From Xiphydria camelus (Eukaryota; Arthropoda; Insecta; Hymenoptera; Xiphydriidae), in the NCBI GenBank assembly GCA_963678675.1, contig OY783196.1, forward strand, positions 15,246,138 through 15,310,137: DNA of 64,000 nucleotides. Direction: 5' to 3'. Every line of letters begins with the position of its first letter. Within the stretch, counting starts at the first letter, position 1. The notes under the pieces were generated by a model. The model saw only the letters and a list, made by a program, of their open reading frames with translations. It was not told the DNA's origin and did no database searches. The position numbers and the translations under genes were made by a program. Positions 21,535-34,629 of this stretch are shown here, in pieces.

Positions 21535-23530
21535 CGGGAGGCAGCGACATTTTTACCGTGGTCATTTTACCAAGGCTGGTTTTCATTCACATGATAGATT
21601 CCATACTGTGTGTGAGCGAAATGCTTGTCAGCTGCCGCACCGGCGGTGGGGGTGTGTACAGTAGAGCCTCAAACGCGTAAAAAAACTAGAAAAATAAAGT
21701 GATATCACCAAAGTTCAATTTTGGTTTATGGCTTATTTACATTATGTAATTATAAAAAATCGTAGTCAGCTGGACATATTTCGGGGGTAAATGTGTCAGC
21801 TGGGACAATAAACATGCAGCACGCCGGCTAAAGAGGCTGCGACTTTATCGACTTTCCCCCCGCAATTCGGCTAGCTGACTTTTATTTATATTTAATACAA
21901 GTAATACTGGTTCGTGCGGTCAAATTTCAACTTTAGGGCCGGTTTTACCAACACGGTATAAACGCGGTATAGCGCTATACTGAGAACAACCAGCAATAAG
22001 CCTTATGGTTATTCTCAGTATAGTGCTATACCGCGTTCATACCTGTTGGTAAAACCGGCCCTTAGTAGTATAAAGAGACATTATATTTTTTTTGCAACAA
22101 AATATTCGATGGTTTATTTATATTATGTAATTATAAAAAATCGTAGTCAGCTGAACATATTTCGGGGGGAAATGTGTCAGCTGTTGACGTATACTTGCGC
22201 AATACAGACGCCACGTAAACTAATACCACCATGCTTTAAATTAAGTTATGTGATTGCTAATTCATTATATTTTATGAAAAACATCGTCAGATAGGTGTAT
22301 AGTGGGGGTCAGTCCGTCAGCTGGGACAAAAAACATGTAGCGCACCGGCTAAAGAGGCTGCGCATTTATAATTTCAGCTGACGACTTTTCCCCCGCAATT
22401 CAGCCAGCCGACTTTTATTTATATCTAGTACGAATAATAATAGTTCGTGTAATCAAATTTCAGCTGCAGTAGTATAAAGAAATATGAAATTTATTGCTAC
22501 AAAAGATCTACCAGAGATCCGCACTTCAGCTGTACCGCATGGCTTTTAGATATTTACTCTTACATTTATGAATATCGCCTTCTATACAATAAATCTTCTA
22601 TTGATTTCTATAACTTATTTATTTCTAACAAATATTATTAAATAGTTAGATAATAATAAATAACATAATTAACTACAATAATAATTATTATCGCCATTAA
22701 AATTGCAAGCAAGATAGACTCTTTTTAGACAATAAATTTCATGTTTCTTTATACTACCAGACCTGAAGTTTGATTACACGAACCATTATTATTCGTACTA
22801 GATATAAATAAAAGTCGGCTGGCTGAATTGCGGGGGAAAAGTCGTCAGCTGAAATTATAAATGCGCAGCCTCTTTAGCCGGTGCGCTACATGTTTTTTGT
22901 CCCAGCTGACGGACTAACCCCCACCATACACCTAGCTGATGATGTTTTTCATAAAATATAATGAATTAGCAATCACATAACTTAATTTAAAGTATGGTGG
23001 TATTAGTGTGCGTGGCGTCTGTATTGCACAAGTATACGTCAACAGCTGCTACGATTTTTTATAATTACATAATGTAAATAAACCATCGAATCTTTTGTGG
23101 CAAAAAATATAATGTCTCTTTATACTACTGAAGTTGAAATTTGATCGCACGAACCAGTATTACTTGTATTAAATATAAATAAAAATTAGCTAGCCGTATT
23201 GCGGGGGAAAAGTCGATAAAGTCGGAGCCTCTTTAGCCGGCGCGCTGCATGTTTATTGTCCCAGCTGACACATTTCCCCCCGAAATATGTCCGGCTGACT
23301 ACGATTTTTTATAATTACATAATGTAAATAAACCATAAACAAGAATTGAACTTTGGTGATATCACTTTATTTCTCTAGTTTTTTTACGCGTTTGAGGCTC
23401 TACTGTACTCACCCCCACCGCCGGTGCGGCAGCTGACAAGCATTTCGCTCATACACAGTATGGAATCTATCATGTGAATGAAAACCAGCCTTGGTAAAAT
23501 GACCACGGTAAAAGTGTCGCTGCCTCCCCG
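21535..23530. mobile_element. 2-kb palindromic element with CGGGAGGCAGCGAC ends
   Basis: Outer ends CGGGAGGCAGCGACATTTTT and its near complement (23511-23530), with arms of about 0.9 kb converging on an AT-rich centre near 22500-22730. Blocks such as GTCAGCTGGGACAATAAACA and the GTGCGGTGGGGGT-like tract recur in both arms. Within each arm a shorter repeat (CATTATGTAATTATAAAAAA) occurs twice. There is no protein-coding capacity. The flank TATAGTC/ACTAATAGTC gives no unambiguous TSD. Confidence 0.7.
21936..22061. mobile_element. 126-bp MITE nested in the palindrome's left arm, TTA TSD
   Basis: It is a hairpin with ends GGGCCGGTTTTACCAAC and its complement, flanked by TTA (21933-21935 and 22062-22064). 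The right arm of the palindrome (near 23125) lacks it, which proves the insertion. TTA targets and GGGCC-like ends fit PIF/Harbinger MITEs. Confidence 0.85.
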
Positions 23531-24244
23531 ACTAATAGTCATACAAGGGTGGTGCTTCTTTAGTTCTAATATAAATACACTCCGTTATTAGATCGACGGT
23601 AAGAGAGAAAGAGAGAGAAAGAGAGCGGAGCAGAAAGGGAGAGAGATGAAAAGAGTTTATCTTACTCACTATTAGGTGATTAAGGATCGCCGCTGAGGTC
23701 ACGATGAACTAATTAATTGACCTTCCGAGCTCAAGGACGCATATTTTCTTGAGACGAAAATCAATCCGATAAATTTCGCACTCGAAAAGGTGCCTCTACA
23801 AATTTGATCTTCTCATAAAACAAATATTCATATTATTAAATTCAATTTATATATAATCTATATACATACTTAATGTCATACAAAAAAGGAAATGCCCGAA
23901 AAAATAATTATTCGCAGTTATAAGCGTATTTCTCTCTATAACGTTGCGTTTAATTCGGATTGATATGGTCCTTTTAATAATCACCCTTGCCCATGTCGAA
24001 ACTTGAGCATAAAAATGTCATCCTTTAAAATCATTTTTAGACACGTATGAAGAGATATGTGTCTCTTATTTTTTAACGGGCTACTGTAGGCATCTACACA
24101 GTTGAAAATAAACGTATCTGCCACATGGAATGCAGTTTCTACTATGCATGTCACTTAGTCGATAACCGTAATTCGATTTGCCAACGTTATCGAGAACCAA
24201 GAAAGACACACTTATTCCAAGCAACGCGTGCGAGAGAGATAGGC
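23531..24244. other. No gene; purine-rich GAGA tract
   Basis: A GAGAGAAAGAGAGAGAAAGAG tract lies at about 23600-23650. The remainder is AT-rich with no recognisable coding or repeat structure. Confidence 0.45.
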
Positions 24245-27200
24245 TTACAATACGATGAAGTAGCAACATTTCAGAATGTCGTTTTCCAGAAGGTTAATCG
24301 AAGCCTTTTCATCTTCGTCCATGGAATACTCGTCTTCTGAAGCACTAGGTTGGTCTTCAACCCCTATTTCATTATCTGCAATAAACAAATTATTTTCATA
24401 AATATTAGTGCTGTAATTTCATTACAAAAAGTTGTAAAATTATTAATATTGTACATTTTAAATAAGTTTACCTAAATCAATGTTAGAGGTAGTAGGTTGA
24501 TCAAGCAGAGCATCGTACACAGCCAACGGAACGATCTCTCCCTCATGCCAGTCGAAATCATAGCTTCCGTCTACGAGAGTCCATCCATTATTCGGTGGTG
24601 ATAAAGTTGAGGAAACTTTCGCATGTGCATTTCGCCAGATACTTGTTATGTATTGAGTTCTTCTTAAATGCTTTCGTAATTCTGCTTTACATGGCGGTAA
24701 ATTTGAGGGGTCACAGTTTATGAACTTTTTCTGTAACGGTTCATCAATTTTTTTCGGCTTATAAGTTGCGATAAATTTCTCGTATCGGGTTGTGCTGCTG
24801 TGCTGTTATAAATCGCAGAAACAAACTCTTCCAGAATTTTGAAAATGTCAGCGCATTGCTCCAAACTGTGCGCATTACCAAGATCATTAAACGCTTGTTG
24901 GAGAAGTTACGATTTTTCTGGAGTATCTGGTACGGCTTCTTTTTCCCTCGTTTAAAGAAGGAGGGATTGAAATCACACCCCGTGAGGGCGTGAAAGCCCG
25001 GCAAACTTTGGCATATTGATAGTCCCAGTTTAATGTGTAACTGTGATATATTTATATACTGGGTTTTATTTCCCACACCGAGTTCCATAAAAATACGTAA
25101 AGTTTTATTACACAGGTGGTCCATATTGCCCAGCATTATGATTAATATATCGCTATCGGAGGCTTTTATTAGAACATTCGAATCACCACCTTCTTCAATA
25201 TTGCAAATATTATATACTATTCGGGTATCAGCCTCTTCGTGGTCCATGCATGACAAATTGTCATTAATTCTCGAAATAACGGAGTTATTTTGAACAGTAT
25301 AGGTATTACAATATTTGTAACTTAGATTCATTATTGTATTTCCAATAAACGGTGTCATTTCATCGGTACCCCAGTGGCTAATTAAGAATTCAACGAGCGC
25401 TTCCTTAAATTTGATATTTCGTAATTCTTTAACAAAATCCACTGGCCTAACTTGTTCTGGTCCAGTTATTTTGTAATTTGTAGACCAGTCCTCATTTCTA
25501 TGTGACTACGCTCAAAATCCTTTATTGATGGTGTTACGTACTGGTCAAAGATAACGTCAATCCGGGATGCCTTTGTTGCTGTTAACGTTTTCATGATTTG
25601 TTTAGATATGTTTCCGAATGTTTTTGGAATATTTTTCATCGTGTGCAAAAGAAAGAATCCATCGACTACAACAGAACTATATCAAAACGTCTTGGTGTAT
25701 CAATGTTTGTGACATTTTCTTGTAAAAACAGGAATAATTGCCGATTTCTGCGTTTTATGTATAGCCCCATCTACATGGCATAACGACAAGGGAATAGGTG
25801 TGAGTGGATATGAAAGAATTTTTTCCAAATCGACTTTATGCTCTAGCGCGACTGCTAGTAGTCGGCCGAACAAATCACGTTGACAACGAATCTCTGCTAC
25901 TTTGCCACCCACTTGTACTTTCGTCTTGGTAGTATCAGCACCAAAATTCAATATTTTGACTCTTTTAATGGGATTTTCAAATCTTGCGGTGTTAGTGGCG
26001 CATTCGTCAATGAATTCTTCCCGCAACTTATGACCTGCTGTTTCAAAGTTTAATAAGAAATCTTCAACTGCAGGTGAAGCTGCTTTACCACTAGCAATGT
26101 TGTAAAGGTGCTGCCGTTTTAAGTTATTGTTAAAGGGATTCATGAATCGCTCAAAGTTCCCTTTAAATGTATGAAGTTGTTCGCTGTTCCTTCTTATGGC
26201 GTAGCGTTCCACGTCGGCGGTGATATCGTTATTTCCAGTTAAACCAGTAGCATCGAGCGTATAAGATATAACGGTTGTTCGAGTCCCATGACTCTTAGCC
26301 CACCGCTGTCGAGCCGAGATGGAGTACCAACTCACCAGAAATGACTGATTCCAGTCAATCTTTTTCCTGCATCGGCGTTTATCGTTTGCCCTAGTGTGAG
26401 GTCAATCGGTTGCCTAGAGAACGATTTATTGGTCCGTTGAAGGCCAAGAAATCCGGCGTTCATTGATATTTTCAATTCCGGATGAGTGACGGGTAGTTGT
26501 AATAAATTGTCGTGATACTTAACTAGCCAACGGGCGTAATTGGGTTGATTTGTGACAACAAACAAATTAGCAATTTTCGGCAAAATGTACTTGAATAAAG
26601 CAAAATCACCCGTTCTAATACTACGACTGAATAATTGATAATAATTTACGAAATCTATGTACATCATATCCTAGAATTGCACTGTCTTCCCGAAATCGCC
26701 CTTCCGGCATAGATCTTTATGGACAAGGTATGTCTTCATAATGTTTGCCAGTTCCGGATTGTGTAGTAGGTATATCAGGCGATCGGGCTGTTTCTCCATT
26801 TAGTTCCTCCAATTCTGTATACATCTCTTCTGATATTGTAAGGTCCACGTCATTACGCCATTGCTCGAAATGTAAGCTTTCCAGTCCAACTGCCATTAAA
26901 GGGTGTAGCCCCTTGCATCGGTTGAAAAGCCTGCCATGTAGCCTCTTGCATCGGTTGAAATGCTTCCCTTGTAGAAATCCATCCACAGATCCATTTGCGA
27001 TGATTCCGCTGTCGACAGCTACTGTCATTAAACCGCAGTCGGATATGAACTTTCCAATAGCTTTAAATAAAGCAAGCATAATATGGAACGGACCAAGATG
27101 TATAAATAAATTATCATATAAGGGTTTCTCCATTGATTGTACCTGTAAAGCTATTTTTGCAATGGCTAGATCGTAAGTTACTTCCATATAAGGTTTGTCA

Positions 27201-29983
27201 AGTTCTTCGGCGATTGCTTGACTCTGCTTCATTGTCTGAATTACTACGGTAGGACTTGTTGGTGATTCGTTTATAGGCGCTAGATAAGAAATGTTCTGTT
27301 TTGTACAATTTTTATCTGTTACTAATCTGTTATTGAACCCAGCCCACATAGGTGTATTCGGAATCTTTAAGGAGTGACAAATCATCCATAGGACATCGAT
27401 TTCTTTTATTTGTTGTAATGTTTCTGGAGCTGTCAGACGACGTTCATCGGTTGTCGATATTAAATGTTCCACCATGCGTGGTTTTTTGGCATAAATAAGC
27501 AGTTGAGGTATAACTGCGTCACACACAAAACCTCTTCTTATCTTTCTTCCAATGGCTGAAGAACTTTTACGATCACCAGTATTGTCGCCGTCCGTTGCAT
27601 CTTCATGTGCTGTTTGGTAAATAATACCAACAGTATCGTGTAGCGTGTCTTTACCACTGGTAGTATCGACATAGCGGTCGAAATTGTCGAATGCGACCCC
27701 AGTAAACAGCTGACACTTGATCGTAAAATATCTTCGGGGCAGGCACCAGAACGACTCACTGATGCAAAGGTTGCTTCCGTCTCCAGTTCTTCAATAACGT
27801 GATAACTGCAACAGTGCCCATACCTGTTAACGATTTCTACAACTTTGCGACTACTTGTTAGGCTTTCCCAGCGTAATGTGCTTTCTAGTTTTGATTTTTC
27901 CATTTGCAACGTTGTATATTAGATCCTCCGCCAATGAGGTAACTTTACGTTGAAAATTACTACTATTTCTTCGCCTAATGTTTGAAGCACCCAATACAAT
28001 TGAATAAAACTCAGTTATATCATGAGGTATGGTGCATTCTCCTTTCAATAAGTCTGCGGTCTTCAAATCTTCCGGCAATGGCTTCTTTTCTATTTGTAAT
28101 ATTTTCTGCCGGAGGATTAATGCTGCTTTTTGTAAGATTTCCGAGGCTTCCAAATCGCAACACAATTGGTCGTCAATAGTGAAATCCTAAGGCTGTACAT
28201 ATTTGTTACGCCCTATTTTTACTACGGCGATATTCTCGTCGAAAGTTTCTATTAACTTCTGTTCAAAATGTCTAGTACTAAACGTACTGTCATATTGGTT
28301 GCCATCATCTCCGGCTAATTTTGCCAACGTTGCTACATAATAATGGCATAAATAGAGTCCAATGTATAACATCTTCGCTGTCCAATAACATCTTCATTGA
28401 TGACATTGGCTATTTCTGCAAATGTTTGCTGATGGTATTCTCTAACATGATAAGATGTTCTTGGTTTTTGCTCATCTTCCTGCTTTAACTGATTTAATAA
28501 GCCAAGGTGACAAATGTTATGGTAATAGATGGTTTCAGATACAATTTTCCTTAATTTCCCAATTATTGCAGTATGTCTAGTTATGTATTGGGTTGGCAAC
28601 TAAGTAATTGCCGATTTTCTCAATAGGTGGTCTTAGCACATTCTTTTGCTTTGTCAACGTGTTCAAAGCACGTAACTTATATTATTTTCTTATTGTTTGG
28701 ACTTCCACCTTTAATTTAGTAAAGAAATTGTATCGATTAGTTATTTAGTTTCGTTTTTATCCCAATTTAAAAACGGAGAACAAGACGCGCATTTCAAACA
28801 TGTTTTATTGTATTATTTCTGAAAAGGTACTCGTAAGAACGCATCGCAAACACACAAGAAGTTATGTACCGTATACGGGAATGAAGCCTTGAAAGAAAGG
28901 CAGTGTCAAAATTGGTTTGTCAAATTTCGTTCTGGTGATTTTTCACTTTTTTAAAATTAAGATAAAAACGAAACTAAATAACTAATCGATACAATTTTTT
29001 TACTAAATTAAAGGTGGAAGTCCATACAACAAGAAGCAATATAGGTTAGGTGCTTTGAACACATTGACAAAACATAAGAATGTGTTAAGACCAACAAATT
29101 AAGAAAATCGGCAATTACTTAGTTGCCAACCCAATATTTTAGACTCTGTAGAAATGCGTCTTTCGTGGTTCGATGTAGAGGCTTGTACCACCTCTCAATC
29201 AATTGCACAATTTATTCCCCCATAATTATCATTTAATTCTATTTAAAAATTAAAAATAATATTTCTTTACGTCAATTACACCTAAAACTCAATTTTTCTA
29301 ATTTTTCACGGGGAAATGTTTTTACCGTAGAAGGAATTAGAACTAAACCAACAGTTCAACAATTTCACTGTGTTATTCAAATGGAAATGAGAAAAAGCGA
29401 TTGAGACACCCGTAAATATTGAATGAGAATGTGCACCCGGCGGCATATTCAAAGTTACATTAAATACTAACGTTTTAAGTGCCCGCCAAGAGAATTAATT
29501 AAAAAAGCTATTTTTTTAATCAGTCTAATGCATGCAAACAGTAGAAAAACATTACCCTCCTTCTGGGCAGTCGGATAAAAAAGAAACGGTTATTCTAATA
29601 TAATATAAATAGGAAAACGCCATTATCAATGTATAATAAAACGTTTTTACTGGGATATTATAGATAATGCACTGAAACATGCAATAAATTTACTTACTTG
29701 AGGGGACTGATGATTCCAGTTCATAAAACTGTGATCCTTCTCTGTATTTTTTCATCACTGCTAAGAAATATTTATAGCAATCAACGTGATATCCATTTGC
29801 ATCATCTATTTCTGCTGGCAACATTATGTCTTTGTATTTTAGATTATGTTTTTTCCTAATAATCAAGATATTACGGCTGTGTGATAGTGTTTTGGCTGTA
29901 AACAGTACTACACGTTTTGAAGTGTTTTTATGACAATTACACAAATAAAGTTCGACGGCTCCATCGTCGTATGAATCGTACAC
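24245..29983 (-). pseudogene. TGCD-family transposon-associated gene, copy A, multi-exon and frameshifted
   Basis: Minus-strand exons carry blocks of one large protein. The N-terminal exon (29983-29690) has a C-x-C-H then H-x3-C pattern (LCNCHKN, GYHVDCYKYF). The middle (28600-25466) is split among several frames. The C-terminal core (25442-24760) contains HEEADTRIV, ASDSDILIIMLG and FHALTGCDFNPSFFKRGKKK, then LPPCKAELRKHLRRTQYI (about 24700) and an acidic last exon (24375-24245) behind a clean 96-bp intron (24376-24471). The acidic D/E spacing resembles a PIN/FEN-like or other metal-dependent nuclease, by inference only. Proteins with the H-EEAD-TR and TGCD motifs are, as I recall, widespread and repetitive in insects and cnidarians; I cannot name the superfamily. 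At least six frameshifts are present. The gene lies between 0.5-kb inverted repeats, and a mariner occupies the first intron. Confidence 0.65.
28588..29134 (+). mobile_element. Deleted mariner element, TA TSD
   Basis: The ends TTGGGTTGGCAACTAAGTAA and the exact complement are flanked by TA (28586-28587, 29135-29136). Inverted similarity runs inward about 170 bp from each end. Between the arms, about 28870-28955 still encodes part of a mariner N-terminal helix-turn-helix (ALKERQCQNWFVKFRSGDF), followed directly by the right arm. The catalytic domain is deleted. It is inserted in the first intron of the TGCD gene copy A. Confidence 0.9.
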
Positions 29984-30502
29984 TGCACTCAGAACATTAT
30001 TAAACTGTCATCTCAGGTCAAGACTTCGACGGAGACTCGAAATAAAAAAAAAGGATGTGTAAGAGTTGCCGATTTCGAAGAGACTGATAAAGAGACGCGG
30101 CTCGCAAGGCGGGGGACGCTTCGACAAGGGTGTTTTTTTCCATTCCGCGAAAGAAAAGGAAAGGAAAGTTCCGAGAAAATCTGAAAATAGGGAAAAAAGG
30201 CTTGAGAAAGTCTTCCGAGAGACACACAGATGTGTCAACGTTCCGTGGCGCGGTTCAAGGACACGCGGGCGTTTATCAAAAAAGGCTGAATTTATGATAG
30301 GTCGACCCTGGACAGTAACGGAAGCAAAGGGTGCCCATGCTCTCCCGTGAGTCTGGTGAAAGTTGGGAAAGGATCGAGGAGCCGATTAGTCATCTATTGA
30401 ATTCATTTCCTCTCCTTACAAGGAAATTAACTATTATTGGCAAGTGATGTATGATCATGTGGCGATGTTAAGTGATATGAACCGATGTACTGAAGTCCGT
30501 CT
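29984..30502. other. No gene recognised
   Basis: Purine-rich sequence with overlapping short frames on both strands and no recognisable domain. It may include the promoter and 5' end of the TGCD gene copy A. Confidence 0.4.
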
Positions 30503-31013
30503 ATCGTGAGACGGAACACATAATAATGGTAATGAAGTCTGAAAACTAATCACAGAGTGTTTAACATACACATAAAATGCGTATTTATTTATTTTTTCCT
30601 ATAAAAAGGGCCGAATGAAGCGTTGAAACGCATTACCCACAACTACAAAAACAGAAAACATAATAATAACAAAAGCTCCACTCAATTCACGTACAACTGA
30701 AACGCTCTCCTTCCCTCGCACGCTATAATAGTGCTATCACAGTCGCACTAATATGCTCACCTGGCAGTCACTTGCAACCAGTAGAATCACCTGTCCTTTT
30801 ACATAGTTCCTTAAAATAGATAAATGAACATCCCCTATAAATTATAGCTTTGTAAAAGCAACATAAAAAATACACAAAACATAGGGAGTGTATGCCCGTC
30901 TGGGACGGAGATGCAACCATCGAAATCGCCTGTCCATTGTTTTTTAATTTCAGAGGTAGGTATTATAAAAACATATTAAAATTATAGCTTTGTTGAAGCA
31001 ACCTAATTTTTTG
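30503..31013 (-). repeat. 0.5-kb inverted repeat, right copy (left copy 20843-21350)
   Basis: Reverse complement of 20843-21350, beginning ATCGTGAGACGGAACACATA and ending near TTGAAGCAACCTAATTTTTT. Confidence 0.8.
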
Positions 31014-31480
31014 TGAATAATGGTGAGTAATTTCCATTATTCACAAATTCAAAATTTCGAGGTTAGACACTTCGATCTCCCGAATTGACACCAACTCTAA
31101 CTACTGACTCGATTTCTACCGGTATAAATGACTCAAGTACCGACCAAGCCTGCCCGAAGGTAAATTTCAAACTGGCCAATACAGAGTGGGACATACGGTA
31201 TACCGGTAGAAGTCGAGTCTGTAGTTAGCGTTGGTGTCAATTCGGGAGATCGAAGCGTCTAACCTCGAAATTGTGAATAATGGAAATTACTCACCATTAT
31301 TCACAAATTCACGATTTTGAGGTTAGACGCTTCGATCTCCCGAATTGACACAAACTCTAACTACCGACTCGACTTCTACCGGTATAAATGGCTCGATTAC
31401 CGACCAAGCCTGCCTGAAGGTAACTTTCAAACTGGCCAATACAGAGTGGGACATACGGTACGCATGGCATCACAGTAACG
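31014..31480. repeat. Alternating hairpins and direct repeats
   Basis: Two short palindromes built on GTGAATAATGG and its complement (31012-31046 and 31271-31303) separate two direct copies of a 155-bp block (31047-31200 and 31304-31460: GAGGTTAGAC, TTCGATCTCCCGAATTGACA, CTACCGGTATAAATG). Between them part of the block is also present inverted (31200-31270). This looks like several small elements inserted into one another. Confidence 0.7.
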
Positions 31481-32289
31481 TCACTCAGTGGCATCACGGT
31501 GAAGTTCTCGTGCCAACAGAACGTGGTGCCACCGCATGACGCTTGGATGAAAGTCACGCTTGGCTATCGGAGCAGTTGCAGGGATCTTGAAATTTACCTT
31601 CGGCCAGGCTTGGTCAGTACTCGAGTCATTTACCGTATGTTACGGCCCAAACGAAACAAGCTTACATACCTACATTGCCGATACTTTACCGACGCACAGT
31701 GGGACGAAATCCCGAAACGCTGGCCAAAAGTCGAAAAATGAAGATTTTAATTCGGGGTTTTCGAGTGGTTGGTTAGTGACACAATAAGTCAGAAGATTCC
31801 GTGAGAGAGAGCACACAATGCCTTCTACCTGATAGTGTATATCAGTTCAAAAGTGACCTTCGTCGTTGAAAGACGCGCCGTATCAGTCGATTCAGCCACG
31901 TTCTACTTACAAGTGGCCGCAAATTTGTAAAACTCGAACGATTTCAAATCTGCAAAATGGATTCGAGAGTTGAAAGTTTGAAGATTGTTATGGCGTATTT
32001 TAAAATGCATATGAATAATTAATGTAATATCTATGAACAACTTATTTTTACGAAAAGTAAGGTGAAATTACGATCGAAAATTGTATTCTCATAGAAAAAC
32101 GTTTATAAGTTCCGCATAATTCAACATCGAAACTTATTGGAGATTGTAGATTGAACTATTATCTAATGGAAACAAAAAGAAAATTTTGCGCATATCTGCG
32201 TACTTGCAATTATTGCAAGTTTTTGTAAAAAAAAAGCGCATGTTTCTGCACTTGGAATAATAAAAACGTAAAATATGAAACGTAATGCA
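31481..32289. other. No gene; fragment shared in reverse with 33800-34110
   Basis: 31650-31740 (CGATACTTTACCGAC, GTGGGACGAAATCCCGAAAC) has an inverted relative in pieces at 33800-33850 and 34075-34110. The rest is AT-rich and unrecognised. Confidence 0.45.
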
Positions 32290-32605
32290 CTTAAACCAAA
32301 TTCGGTATAGGGGTTTTTTGGGTCGCTGATCACAAATCTGAAGTCGGATTTCAAAAAATCAAGATGGCGGATCCAATATCGCGGGCGAGATTTTAGAAGA
32401 TCGACGGATTCATGCCAAATTTGGTATAGGAGGGTTTTCTGGGTTGCTGATTACGACTCTGAAGTCGGATTTCAAAAATTCAAGGTGGTGGATCCAATAT
32501 GGCGGGCGAGATTTTAGAAAATCGACGGATTCATGCCAAATTTGGTATAGAGGGATCTTTTGTGTTGCTGATTACGAATATGAAGTTATATTTACAAAAT
32601 TTGAA
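32290..32605 (+). repeat. Tandem repeat, about 121-bp unit, 2.5 copies
   Basis: Units contain TTTGGTATAG, GGGTTGCTGATTACGA, CTGAAGTCGGATTTCAAAAA and GGATCCAATATGGCGGGCGA. It is related in reverse orientation to 33449-33792. Confidence 0.85.
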
Positions 32606-32749
32606 AATTCCCTTTCCCGGAAAGGTTAATTAACCAACGAATCGGAAATAAACCATCTCCCGGAGTACCTACTTCGACCGATACCGCTATCCGTCGATTA
32701 ATAAGTTAGATTTATAAAGGGTGGAAATTACTAATTTTATACTAGATAT

Positions 32750-33160
32750 GAGCTATATCCATGGTTCTACATGCCAACTTCCGTGCATAAAATTTTAATT
32801 TATGGCGCACAAATAATACAGTCGGCCATCTTACCATAGGACAAATGTCCGAAGACGCGCAAGAATCTAGTAATAAGTATATTACAAATTATATAGAAGG
32901 GATTTTACAAGAAAATCTTCTCGACAAGAAACTATGGAAGACATTTTTTACGATTGCTGTTAACATCAAACCCATATATTTCTAGTTTGCGCAAATTACC
33001 TTGCAAATCATTAACATCGTTGCTACCAGAAGGAGTCCGAATACTAAAGGCACCAAGTGTTGGACTAAGTGAGAAAACCTGTAGTGACGATACGGCCGAA
33101 TCAAGTCATTGCACAGCTGACTATTCTTCCTCTGATGAAGAGTACTTACATGTACTATAA
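32750..33160 (+). pseudogene. Transib (RAG1-like) transposase, C-terminal fragment
   Basis: The DNA encodes a stretch resembling the end of Transib transposases: ELYPWFYMPTSVHKILIYGA, then ILPIGQMSEDAQESSNK, then PYISSLRKLP and an acid/Ser-rich tail to the stop at 33158. The Glu in SEDAQE sits in the block that corresponds to the third catalytic acid of RAG1/Transib DDE enzymes (established family relation, assigned by me from memory). Two frame breaks are visible: a lost base in LPIG near 32853 and another near 32915. Upstream exons are absent, so this is not the missing end of the copy at 43879. It is non-functional. Confidence 0.7.
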
Positions 33161-33448
33161 TTAATTATTAAAAATAAAAAAAAAGTTTCAAATATTAAAC
33201 TCAATGTACATTACACCAGTACTCTGTGCGACTATTCGCCTTTTTTGCCTCCATTTTTCTGCTCTTTCATTCGACCTATACAGAAAACCCAATTTAAAAA
33301 ATGTGTAGTTTTAGAATAATACTAGGTACTATTTTGACCTTTCTGTTCACCCTGTAGATTATACTTCAAATTTAAGATGTGTAAAATTAGTTTGCACAAA
33401 CCTTCACCCAAAATATTTTTTTTGCGAAATGAAAAACCAAAAGTTAAA

Positions 33449-33792
33449 TGTGTCTTGCAGACTTTTTGGATCCGCCATATCGTTTTTCGAAATTTTGACT
33501 GGATTCGTAATCAGTGGCCCCAGAAACCCCCGAGTACTCAATTTCACCCAGATTCGATCAATTTTTGCGGAACATTTCTGCCATATTGGATCCACCATAT
33601 TGCTTTTCGAAATTTTGACTTTTGATTCGTAATCAGCGACCCCAAAAACCCCCGAGTACTCAATTTCACCCAGATTCGATCAATTTTTGAGGAACCTTTC
33701 GGCCATATTGGATCCGCCATATTGTTTTTCGAAATTTTGACTTCGGATTCGTAATCAGCGACCCCAAAAACCCCCGAGTACTCAATTTCACC
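33449..33792 (-). repeat. Tandem repeat, about 123-bp unit, three copies
   Basis: Three copies of a unit containing TTTTTCGAAATTTTGACTTC, GATTCGTAATCAGCGACCCC and CCCGAGTACTCAATTTCACC. In reverse complement it shares GGGTCGCTGATTACGAATC-GAAGTC and ATGGCGGATCCAATATGGC with the array at 32290-32605. Confidence 0.85.
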
Positions 33793-33917
33793 TTGATTAT
33801 ACGCGTTTTCGACTTTTGGCCAGCTTTTCGGGATTTCGTCCCACTGTGCGACGGTCAAGAATTTTATAGTTGGCTTGAGAAGAGTGCGCTGTGTGTGCTG
33901 CATGCGAGCCGATCTGT

Positions 33918-34000
33918 CTGATTTCCCGATAGCTGTCAATTCGGGAGATCCAAGCGTCTAACCTCCCGATCTCCCGAATTGACAGCTATCGGGAAATCAG
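33918..34000. repeat. Perfect 32-bp-arm hairpin
   Basis: CTGATTTCCCGATAGCTGTC, continuing AATTCGGGAGAT (33918-33949), is repeated as its reverse complement at 33969-34000 around a 19-bp loop. The CCGAATTGACA segment also occurs in the repeats at 31080 and 31340. Confidence 0.8.
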
Positions 34001-34629
34001 ACGTTTGACACTTTTCGCTCTCACGCAGCATACACAGCGCACTCTTCTCCAGCCAATATCAAATTCTTGACCGTCGGTAAAGTATCGGCAATGTAGGTAC
34101 GTAAGCTTGTTCCGCGATAGCAAAGTGGCTCCACCGTGATTGCACACTGCTTTCATGCGGTGCATTCGAGTGCATGCACTGGGGTGTCCAGGTTGATGTC
34201 CACCGTGAAGCCACACTGCAGTCATGCAGTGTAAGCACGGTGGATAAAGTAAGATTTTACCAAAAGAAGACGCGCACGCCTGTGCTGCCGCCTGACAACC
34301 CGCCTACTAGTGTCGGTTTTTTTTTTCAAACCCTATCCGGGACTCAGCTAAGGTAAGCTAGCGCTGAACTAGAAGGAATCTCAAAAAATTGCTCGCAATT
34401 TGCTCATCAAGAATATAAAATTGCTCTAGCGGGAGCAATTATGAAAAAAAAGTTATTAAACAATTTCGTAACAAACACTAATTTGATGATTTCTAAGTTA
34501 TCCGAGTACCTACGAACGGGATCTTTTCTGGGCTCAAAAAATTGCTCGCAATTTGTTCATCATTGCCCCACCTTTTTATTTGCGTTTTATTAACGTTTTT
34601 TGCATTGAAAATAATAATTAAATTTTCAA

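Noticed and set aside
30008..30350. Several overlapping frames in the purine-rich stretch
   Set aside because: Composition-driven frames on both strands with no similarity to a known protein.
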